From UBA1151 sp963579925 (GTDB lineage: Bacteria > Chloroflexota > Dehalococcoidia > Lucifugimonadales > Lucifugimonadaceae): a stretch of 15,791 nt of DNA. The position numbers and the translations under genes were made by a program. The stretch is from the NCBI GenBank assembly GCA_963579925.1, contig CAUZJA010000044.1:1-15791 (forward strand), in the 5' to 3' direction. The notes below the pieces were generated by a model. It saw nothing but the letters and a program-made list of their open reading frames with translations, was not told where the DNA came from and searched no databases. Positions 1 to 6,751 of the stretch are shown one piece after another (within the stretch, counting starts at the first letter, position 1; each line of letters starts with the position of its first letter).

Positions 1-34
1 ATACGAATTCACACCCCATGAGCACACAAAATAA

Positions 35-1774
35 CTACCTGAAATCGGCGACATCCTCGGCAATTCTGTCCTGGACTGACGCTACCGCCATAGCCCCCAG
101 ATCATCACCGCTTCGAAGTCTTACGGATACTTCACCTGCCTCTTGCTCTCGGTCGCCAACAACCAGCATGTAAGGCACCTTCTGGAGCTGGGCCTTCCTG
201 ATCTTGGCATTCATACGATCGTTTGAGTCATCAACCTGAACGCGAATGCCAGCCTCCGCCAGGGTCTTCGAAACTTCATGACAGAACTCATTGTGTCGGT
301 CGGTGATCGGTACAAGAACCGCTTGAACCGGCGCAATCCAAACCGGGAATGCTCCAGCAATATGCTCAATCCAAACACCCATGAAGCGCTCAATAGAACC
401 CAGCATCGCACGATGAATCATCGCTGGACGCTGGCGGCTTCCATCTTCGTCAACATACTCCAGACCAAACCGGTCCGGCTGGTTAAAGTCCAACTGCACG
501 GTACCCAGTTGCCACTCTCGACCAAGAGCATCCGGAACAAACATATCTATCTTGGGACCGTAGAAGGCACCTTCACCTGACATGTGTTCATAGTCGATAC
601 CGAACTCAGAGAGAAGGTTCTCCAGAATCTCTTCCGCTTCATCCCACAGCTCATCTGCCCCAATGCGTTTTTCCGGGCGGAGAGACAAAGCAAATCTAAC
701 CTGATCAAATCCAAAGACTTTGTAGGCCTTGACCAACATGTCGATGAAGCCTTTGACCTCAGCCCCAATCTGGTCCCGAGTACAGAAAATATGTGCGTCA
801 TCCTGCGTGAAGGCGCGCGTCCTCGTCAGTCCATGCGTTGCGCCAGACAACTCGTATCGGTGGAGTCGGCTAAAGTCGGCCCATCGCAGCGGTAGGTCAC
901 GGTACGACCGCAGGTCTGATCGATACACCATCATGGCGGGCGGGCAGTTCATGGGCTTTACGCCGTACTCACGCTCATCCACTTCCATGGTGAACATGTT
1001 CTCGTGATACGCCTCGTAGTGACCAGAGGTCTTCCACAGCTCCGTGTTGTAAATCTGCGGTGTCATAACTTCCTGGTATCCGTACGTCTGGTACAGGTCC
1101 TTTACGAAGTTCACGAGGCCGTTGAAGACGTGCGTGCCTTTGGGCAGATAGAACGGGCTTGCGGGAGAAAGCGGGTCAAAGAAGAAAAGACCAAGTTGTT
1201 GCCCCAGCTTGCGATGATCCCGTCGTTCGGCTTCGGCAAGTCGATCAATGTAGCCCTGCTGAGCCTCTTTCGACTCCCACGCCGTGCCGTAGATGCGTTG
1301 CAGCATCGGATTCTTCTCATCACCACGCCAGTAAGCGCCTGAAGTGGTCAGCAACTTTACCGCTTTGATCTGGCCGGTGGACTCCACGTGACCACCGCGG
1401 CAGAGATCTTCAAAATCGCCGTGTGCGCAGAAAGTTACTTTCTCGTCTTCAGGGATACCTGAGAGTATCTCCAGCTTAAACGCATTGTCCTTGACGATCA
1501 CCTCCGCTTCCGCGCGGGTAACCTCCCGCTCGACAAACGGATGATTGCGGCCGATCGACTTGCGCATCTGGCGCTCGATCTTCTTCAGATCATCAGGGGT
1601 GAATGGAGTGTCTACTGCAAAGTCGTAGTAGAAGCCATTTTCGGTTGGTGGGCCAATGGTGAGCTTCGCTTCCGGGAACATTCCCAGCACTACTTCTGCC
1701 AGCACGTGGGCAGCAGAGTGACGCATTTTGCTTCGGTGTTCAACAAGTTCCGCGCTGGCGGCTTCGTTCGTCAT
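35..1774 (-). CDS. thrS: Threonyl-tRNA synthetase, form without TGS domain
   Basis: Class II aminoacyl-tRNA synthetase that charges tRNA-Thr in the cytoplasm; 579 aa from the ATG at 1774. The N-terminal editing domain shows H19-x3-H23 (HSAAH) and C125-x3-H129 (CRGGH), the pair that hydrolyses Ser-tRNA(Thr). The catalytic core has motif 1 (QEVMTPQ), motif 2 (YRDLPLRWADF) and motif 3 (HRAMLGSIERF). The zinc ligands are C277 (MNCPP), H328 (DDAHIF) and H454. The C-terminal anticodon-binding domain runs from about residue 485. E. coli ThrS is 642 aa; the missing ~60 residues are the N-terminal TGS domain, absent here. I chose ATG 1774 because AAAGGAT lies 5-6 bases upstream; an in-frame TTG at 1795 would add seven residues but includes that Shine-Dalgarno. 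It follows tRNA-Val after a 271-bp structured leader. The window ends 34 bases past the stop. Confidence 0.97.
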   Translation of the reverse strand: MTNEAASAELVEHRSKMRHSAAHVLAEVVLGMFPEAKLTIGPPTENGFYYDFAVDTPFTPDDLKKIERQMRKSIGRNHPFVEREVTRAEAEVIVKDNAFKLEILSGIPEDEKVTFCAHGDFEDLCRGGHVESTGQIKAVKLLTTSGAYWRGDEKNPMLQRIYGTAWESKEAQQGYIDRLAEAERRDHRKLGQQLGLFFFDPLSPASPFYLPKGTHVFNGLVNFVKDLYQTYGYQEVMTPQIYNTELWKTSGHYEAYHENMFTMEVDEREYGVKPMNCPPAMMVYRSDLRSYRDLPLRWADFSRLHRYELSGATHGLTRTRAFTQDDAHIFCTRDQIGAEVKGFIDMLVKAYKVFGFDQVRFALSLRPEKRIGADELWDEAEEILENLLSEFGIDYEHMSGEGAFYGPKIDMFVPDALGREWQLGTVQLDFNQPDRFGLEYVDEDGSRQRPAMIHRAMLGSIERFMGVWIEHIAGAFPVWIAPVQAVLVPITDRHNEFCHEVSKTLAEAGIRVQVDDSNDRMNAKIRKAQLQKVPYMLVVGDREQEAGEVSVRLRSGDDLGAMAVASVQDRIAEDVADFR

Positions 1775-1839
1775 GATGATCCTTTGTAAGAACAAACCGA
1801 CGTGGAGTGTCGGCCAGTGAGTACGATGAAAGCTGCGTG

Positions 1840-1912
1840 CCGCCAGCGATGAGCTGGTGGTCGAGTTTTAGGCGCGTCCTGCTTTGCAGACGTAATCAGG
1901 GACGCGCCCTGA
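1840..1912 (-). promoter_or_regulatory. Structured thrS leader with alternative hairpins
   Basis: The 271 bp between tRNA-Val and thrS have no convincing gene. Read in the thrS direction, 1896-1912 can form TCAGGG-loop-CCCTGA (6 bp, 5-nt loop). The overlapping sequence can instead form a 9-bp helix, GGCGCGTCC (1908-1900) with GGACGCGCC (1879-1871), enclosing a small CTGC/GCAG hairpin. The two share bases and cannot coexist. A third hairpin, CCAGC/GCTGG with one mismatch below it, lies at 1840-1860. No T-box sequence and no U-run after the 9-bp helix are visible, so the regulatory role is an inference. I see no convincing -35/-10 pair for thrS. Confidence 0.35.
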
Positions 1913-2016
1913 CTGTTGTTGAACCAGTCCCAGTGCAACTTGTAGTGCAACCAGAGGGGATTCCGCTCCGGCCTGACCGATCTATGTGCGTTCTTGTAAT
2001 CACTTATATAACCAGT

Positions 2017-2038
2017 GGATTGCCAAAGGATTGCCAAA
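2017..2038. repeat. Tandem 11-bp repeat beside tRNA-Val 3' end
   Basis: GGATTGCCAAA is repeated twice, head to tail, with no mismatch (2017-2027 and 2028-2038). It ends 7 bp from the encoded CCA of tRNA-Val. A second short direct repeat, AGTGCAAC, occurs nearby at 1932-1939 and 1944-1951. Function unknown. Confidence 0.7.
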
Positions 2039-2045
2039 AGATTAG

Positions 2046-2122
2046 TGGTGGGCGATGGAGGACTCGAACCTCCGACCTCAGCGATGTCAACGCTGCGCTC
2101 TAACCAACTGAGCTAACCGCCC
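2046..2122 (-). tRNA. tRNA-Val (anticodon GAC)
   Basis: Complete 77-nt cloverleaf. The acceptor stem GGGCGGT pairs with ATCGCCC (one G-U). The D arm reads TAGCTCAGTTGGTTAGAGC. The anticodon stem CAGCG/CGCTG closes the loop TTGACAT, giving anticodon GAC, which reads Val GUC. The T arm is GGAGG-TTCGAGT-CCTCC. Discriminator A73 is followed by an encoded CCA (2046-2048). It lies between the rpoC terminator and thrS, on the same strand as both. Confidence 0.97.
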
Positions 2123-2126
2123 AATC

Positions 2127-2147
2127 CTCTACCAAATCTCTACCAAA
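2127..2147. repeat. Tandem repeat just upstream of tRNA-Val
   Basis: CTCTACCAAA occurs at 2127-2136 and again at 2138-2147, an 11-bp period, 4 bp from the tRNA 5' end. Each unit ends in CCAAA, as do the units of the tandem repeat on the other side of the tRNA. Confidence 0.65.
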
Positions 2148-2151
2148 ACTC

Positions 2152-2216
2152 AAAAAGTCCCATAACGACTCAGGGGTCTCACGATTGTACCGCGAGACCC
2201 CTGTCAAAGTCGTTAT
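2152..2216 (-). terminator. Bipartite rpoC terminator hairpin
   Basis: Read in the rpoC direction, an outer 9-bp stem (2216-2208 with 2170-2162) is stacked on a perfect inner 10-bp stem (2203-2194 with 2180-2171; CAGGGGTCTC arms). They are separated by a one-sided 4-nt bulge, and the loop is 13 nt. Downstream is GGGAC followed by TTTTT (2156-2152) and another T-rich stretch. The outer stem reaches the first base of the rpoC stop codon. This is consistent with a Rho-independent terminator closing the rpoBC operon, although the U-run starts about 5 nt after the stem. Confidence 0.8.
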
Positions 2217-5200
2217 TAGTCGCCAGCCGGTTCAGGCCCGACTTCTGTCTTTTCTCGCTGCTCTGGTTCTGATCCAGCGTCATCGCCAAGATCATTTAGA
2301 ACCGTAGCAGCGTCACCGGAAGTCGAAGCCCGCAGCGAATCTGCTGCTGCAGCGGCTTCCTGATCCTCTTCGGAATCACCCTTCTTTTTGGCAGGCGTTC
2401 CAAACGACTGCGCAGCCTTGGCTGCATCATCGCCAGCGCTTGCACCATCACCGGTAAGCGCAGATCGGTCCAGTGTCCCGAACCCTGACGCACCTTGACC
2501 GGAGAAGTCAGCCTCAGTAGCTCCAAACGCTCGCAGCGCTTCCTCGAATGTCGGAGGAGCGTCGGTCGTACCGGAAAGCGTACCGCTGACCCGTGGGCCA
2601 AGCTGATCCAGACCAAGCTTCGCTCTGCCGGCCTCTGAACGGTCCATCCGAGCCGGGATCAACCGGCCAATGATGACGTTCTCCTTGAGACCAAGAAGGT
2701 GGTCAACTGAACCGCTGATAGCGGCCTCTGTGAGCACCCTTGCAGTCTCCTGGAATGAGGCAGCAGCCAGGAAGCTGTCTGTGTTCAACGATGCCCTTGT
2801 GACACCCAGCAGTACCGGGCTGGCCGTCGCCGGCTCGCCACCCTCTGACAGAATCTGGGCATTGCGTCGCTCGTACTCAAGTCGATCAATCAACTCGCCT
2901 GGAAGCAGGTCTGTGTCACCGGGAACGTCCACTCGGACCTTCTTCAGCATCTGTCGAATGATCACTTCAATGTGCTTGTCGTGAATTGGTACACCCTGTG
3001 ATTTGTAGACGGCCTGTACTTCAGAAATAATGTACTGCTGTGCAGACTCGTGTCCTTCAATCCTCAGAATGTCCTGTGGTCCCTTTGGTCCAGCCGTCAG
3101 CGCCTGACCAGCGGCAACTGTCTCACCTGTGGCAACTGTGATGGCCGATGCCGCGGGAATCTTGTAGACCCGCTCATCTCGCTCATCCCATTTCACAGAA
3201 AGTCCAGTCTTGGTCACCTTTACAGTGCCCGCTGCTGTGGCAAGAATCTCATCATCAATCGCCAGTGCTGATTCGTCCAGCTTTGCGGCGCCACGAGTCT
3301 TCTTCTTGCCCAGAATTGGGGATCCCACATCAATCCAGTCGCCAGTCTTTGCCAGCGGCTTGTGTGTTGACGGAACGTCGTAGTCCTCACGGAACTGCTG
3401 AACGTCAGAGACTTTGACCTCTCGACCTTCCTCAGTGGAGACCACTTCAACTTGGCCGTCAATCTCAGTAATCATGGCCACACCACGTGGGTTCCGAGCC
3501 TCGAAAAGCTCCTCAACCCTTGGCAGACCACTTGTAATGTCAAGTCCAGCAATACCTCCCGTGTGGAAGGTACGCATCGTGAGCTGTGTTCCAGGCTCAC
3601 CAATACTCTGGGCAGCAATGATTCCTGCCGCTTCGCCCAAGAACGCGATCTCACCAGTAGCCAGCGACGCGCCGTAGCACATCTGGCACAGACCACGGGA
3701 TGCCTCACAGCTCAATGGTGAGCGCACGTAGACCTCGGTAAGACCGGAGTCAACGATGGCCTTGGCTGAAACGGCCTGAAGCAGGTCACCCTCAGTGGCC
3801 AGAATTTCGCCCGTTTCGGGATGAATTACCGGGGCGGCGGGGTACCGTGCAATCAGTCTGTCCTGCAGGCTTGCTTCAATTGCTGTATCAATGGCTTCTT
3901 TGACCCAGATACCGTTGCGAGTACCGCAGTCCTCGAACAGGACAATAACGTCCTGTGCAACGTCTGCGAGACGACGCGTCAGGTAACCAGAGTCAGCCGT
4001 TCTCAGGGCCGTGTCAGCAAGTCCTTTACGACCACCGTGTGTGGAGATGAAGTACTCAAGGACTGAGAGACCCTCGCGGAAACTCGACCGAATTGGAAGG
4101 TCAATAATCCTTCCTTTCGGGTCAGACATCAGTCCACGCATACCAGCCATCTGCTTGATCTGCGCGATGTTACCTTTAGCCCCAGATGATGCCATCGTGT
4201 AGATGCCACCGTAGTTGGGAAGGGCGTTCTTCACAGCTTCCGTAATTTCATCGTTGACCTTGGTCCAGGTCTCAACGGCCGCACGATACCGCTCGTCCTC
4301 AGTAATCATTCCCTGGAAGTACTGCTCCTCCAGCTTGAAGATTGCGTTGTCTGCCTTTCGGAGGAGAGACTCCTTTTCGGGCGGGACGATGATGTCGCTG
4401 ATCGCGATGGTAATTCCAGACTGCGTTGCGTAGCGGAATCCCAGTCCCTTGAGTGCATCAAGGAAATCAGCCGTACGCTCATTGCCCAGAGTTTCGTATG
4501 CAATTGAAACGAGCTCTTTTACCTTGTCTCGATCGACAATCTCGTTGATGTAACCCATCTCAGTTGGGACGGCCTCATTGAATATGATTCGTCCCACAGT
4601 TGTGGTAATCCAGTCGCCACCGCGTTCCATGTCCTTGACATCAACTTTGACTCGCATGCCAATCTGACCAAAGTCAAAGGCTAAGCGGGCGTCATCAAAG
4701 CTTGAATACCGCTTGCGAGGAGCCTCTTCTTCGGCCTCAGTCTCGATCTCGGATTCGTCAGTTACAGGCTCAGGATCGGCGACTGGTTCAACTGACTCGC
4801 CTTGAACAGTGGTCAGGTAGAAGTTGCCAAGCACCATGTCCAGCGTAGGCGACACGATTGGGTCACCAGACGCCGGTGAAAGCATGTTTAAAGTACTCAG
4901 CATCAACCGCTGAGCCTCAAGCACTGCCTCACGAGACAGTGGCACGTGAACCGCCATCTGGTCACCGTCAAAGTCCGCGTTGAAAGCCGTGCAAACAAGG
5001 GGATGAATCCGGATAGCGGAGCCCTCAACTAGTACAGGCTGGAAAGCCTGAATACCAAGGCGGTGAAGCGTTGGCGCTCGGTTGAGAAGCACAGGTCGGT
5101 TCTTGATCACTTCTTCAAGAATGTCCCAGACCTCCGGTCGGGATCGCTCAGCCATTCGCTTGGCGCTCTTGATATTGTGTGCAAAACCTTTGACCACAAG

Positions 5201-6652
5201 CGCATTCATAACGAACGGCTTGAACAACTCTAGTGCCATCTTCTTGGGCAGACCGCACTCGTGCATCCTTAGCTCAGGACCAACGATGATCACTGAACGG
5301 CCGGAGTAGTCGACACGCTTACCAAGCAGGTTCTGGCGGAACCGTCCCTGCTTACCTCGCAAGAGGTCAGTCAGTGACTTGAGCTTGTGATTGTGGCTAC
5401 CTGAGATAGCGCGTCCTCGCCGACCGTTGTCGATCAGCGCGTCTACCGCTTCCTGAAGCATCCGTTTTTCGTTTCGGACAATAATCTCCGGTGCCTGCAG
5501 GTCAAGAAGCCTGCGGAGTCGGTTATTCCGGTTGATCACTCTTCGGTACAGGTCGTTCAAGTCGGAAGTAGCGAATCGGCCACCATCCAACTGAACCATT
5601 GGTCGAAGCTCGGGCGGAAGCACTGGTAGCATGGTCAAGACCATCCACTCTGGCTTGTTACCACTCTTCACGAATGACTCCAGCACACGCAGGCGCTTAA
5701 TGGCCTTCTTGCGGCGTTGGCCTGATGTGGAACGCACTTCTTCCTGAAGTTCACGACGGTCAGCGACAAGGTCGCGTAATTTCAGAACATCAAGGATGGA
5801 TTCCGCACCCATACCTGCGTTGAAAACTTCGCCGTATCGGTCACGAAGCTCGCGATAGCGCGCCTCGGTCAGAAGATCGAGAACTGCGATGCTCTCAAGC
5901 TCTTCGATACGAGCCTGGATATCAGTTTCCAGTTCGGACTTCTGGTTTTCGTACTTCTCTTCAGTGCTACGAATTGAGATTGTGAGGGCGTCTTCAGGCT
6001 CAGCTTTCTCTTCGCGTTCAGCTTCGGCACCATCGGCAGCCTCAGGAACGTCCTCTTCAGAGGCCTTCGTCTCCTCAGATTCATCTTCCTCTGGTGGAGC
6101 AACGTCTTCGAGGGCAATATCACCGCTCTTCAGAGCTTCAACTTCCTTAAGTGACTCACCATAGAGCCTCTCAAGTTCAATCTCCATGTAGCTGTCGAGG
6201 CTCTCCATCGCACGCTTGCGAGCTTCCTCGTCAACAGATATCACGATGTACTGAGCGAAGTAGAGAACTCGCTCAAGGTTTCGAGGTGACAGGTCCAGCA
6301 GAAGACCAAGTCGGGACGGCGTGCCCTTTGAGAACCAGATGTGGGCAACGGGAGCAGCCAGTTTGATGTGACCCATGCGCTCACGGCGAACCTTTGCGCG
6401 TGCAATTTCCACGCCACATCGGTCGCACACAACACCCTTATAGCGGATCTTCTTGTACTTACCGCAATAGCACTCCCAGTCCTTGGTTGGACCGAAAATG
6501 CGTTCGCAGAACAGTCCGTCCTTCTCAGGGCGGAGGGTTCTGTAGTTAATCGTCTCCGGCTTGGTTACTTCACCATATGACCACGCCCGCACCTGTTCAG
6601 GAGATGCAAGTGAGATTCTGATTGCGTTGAAGTCTGTGCCAGTATCTGTCAT
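2216..6652 (-). CDS. rpoC: DNA-directed RNA polymerase subunit beta-prime
   Basis: Largest subunit of the core RNA polymerase; 1478 aa. The N-terminal zinc finger is C61-x-C63-x12-C76-x2-C79. The catalytic Mg-binding motif NADFDGDQ is at 558-565, with D560, D562 and D564. The bridge helix is near 817-842 (SGAKGNIAQIKQMAGMRG). The second zinc site is C909, C982, C989 and C992. The trigger-loop region follows (SIGEPGTQLTMRTFHTGG, about 1016-1033). Unusual parts are acidic low-complexity insertions at about 182-222 and 618-646, and a disordered Ala/Asp/Glu-rich tail from about 1385. The ATG at 6652 has AAAAGGA about 11 bases upstream. It lies 99 bp after rpoB with no separate promoter evident, so the two are probably cotranscribed. 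The TAA is followed at once by a strong hairpin. Confidence 0.98.
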   Translation of the reverse strand: MTDTGTDFNAIRISLASPEQVRAWSYGEVTKPETINYRTLRPEKDGLFCERIFGPTKDWECYCGKYKKIRYKGVVCDRCGVEIARAKVRRERMGHIKLAAPVAHIWFSKGTPSRLGLLLDLSPRNLERVLYFAQYIVISVDEEARKRAMESLDSYMEIELERLYGESLKEVEALKSGDIALEDVAPPEEDESEETKASEEDVPEAADGAEAEREEKAEPEDALTISIRSTEEKYENQKSELETDIQARIEELESIAVLDLLTEARYRELRDRYGEVFNAGMGAESILDVLKLRDLVADRRELQEEVRSTSGQRRKKAIKRLRVLESFVKSGNKPEWMVLTMLPVLPPELRPMVQLDGGRFATSDLNDLYRRVINRNNRLRRLLDLQAPEIIVRNEKRMLQEAVDALIDNGRRGRAISGSHNHKLKSLTDLLRGKQGRFRQNLLGKRVDYSGRSVIIVGPELRMHECGLPKKMALELFKPFVMNALVVKGFAHNIKSAKRMAERSRPEVWDILEEVIKNRPVLLNRAPTLHRLGIQAFQPVLVEGSAIRIHPLVCTAFNADFDGDQMAVHVPLSREAVLEAQRLMLSTLNMLSPASGDPIVSPTLDMVLGNFYLTTVQGESVEPVADPEPVTDESEIETEAEEEAPRKRYSSFDDARLAFDFGQIGMRVKVDVKDMERGGDWITTTVGRIIFNEAVPTEMGYINEIVDRDKVKELVSIAYETLGNERTADFLDALKGLGFRYATQSGITIAISDIIVPPEKESLLRKADNAIFKLEEQYFQGMITEDERYRAAVETWTKVNDEITEAVKNALPNYGGIYTMASSGAKGNIAQIKQMAGMRGLMSDPKGRIIDLPIRSSFREGLSVLEYFISTHGGRKGLADTALRTADSGYLTRRLADVAQDVIVLFEDCGTRNGIWVKEAIDTAIEASLQDRLIARYPAAPVIHPETGEILATEGDLLQAVSAKAIVDSGLTEVYVRSPLSCEASRGLCQMCYGASLATGEIAFLGEAAGIIAAQSIGEPGTQLTMRTFHTGGIAGLDITSGLPRVEELFEARNPRGVAMITEIDGQVEVVSTEEGREVKVSDVQQFREDYDVPSTHKPLAKTGDWIDVGSPILGKKKTRGAAKLDESALAIDDEILATAAGTVKVTKTGLSVKWDERDERVYKIPAASAITVATGETVAAGQALTAGPKGPQDILRIEGHESAQQYIISEVQAVYKSQGVPIHDKHIEVIIRQMLKKVRVDVPGDTDLLPGELIDRLEYERRNAQILSEGGEPATASPVLLGVTRASLNTDSFLAAASFQETARVLTEAAISGSVDHLLGLKENVIIGRLIPARMDRSEAGRAKLGLDQLGPRVSGTLSGTTDAPPTFEEALRAFGATEADFSGQGASGFGTLDRSALTGDGASAGDDAAKAAQSFGTPAKKKGDSEEDQEAAAAADSLRASTSGDAATVLNDLGDDAGSEPEQREKTEVGPEPAGD

Positions 6653-6671
6653 TCGTACTCAGTCCTTTTCG

Positions 6672-6703
6672 CGCTAGTTAGCACGACAAGTTACCGCTAG
6701 TTA
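6672..6703. repeat. Direct repeat CGCTAGTTA in rpoB-rpoC spacer
   Basis: CGCTAGTTA occurs at 6672-6680 and 6695-6703, between the intercistronic hairpin and the rpoC ribosome-binding site. It is short and could be chance; no function is assigned. Confidence 0.4.
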
Positions 6704-6715
6704 CCCAGTCCGCGT

Positions 6716-6740
6716 GATCTGGGAGCAGCGCTCCCAGATC
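6716..6740 (-). promoter_or_regulatory. Intercistronic hairpin between rpoB and rpoC
   Basis: Perfect 11-bp stem (GATCTGGGAGC at 6716-6726 with its complement at 6730-6740) with a 3-nt loop, 12 bp downstream of the rpoB stop. No U-run follows, so it is not a standard terminator. A role as an RNase processing or stabilising site, or as a partial attenuator between the two subunits, is inference. Confidence 0.55.
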
Positions 6741-6751
6741 TCTCTATTTGA

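Noticed and set aside
1771..2037. 88-codon minus-strand ORF between tRNA-Val and thrS
   Set aside because: Overlaps the structured leader and the tandem repeats, runs into the thrS start in another frame, and has no recognisable domain.
1775..2045. T-box riboswitch upstream of thrS
   Set aside because: The conserved GGTGGNACCGCG-type T-box sequence is absent and no terminator with a U-run precedes thrS.
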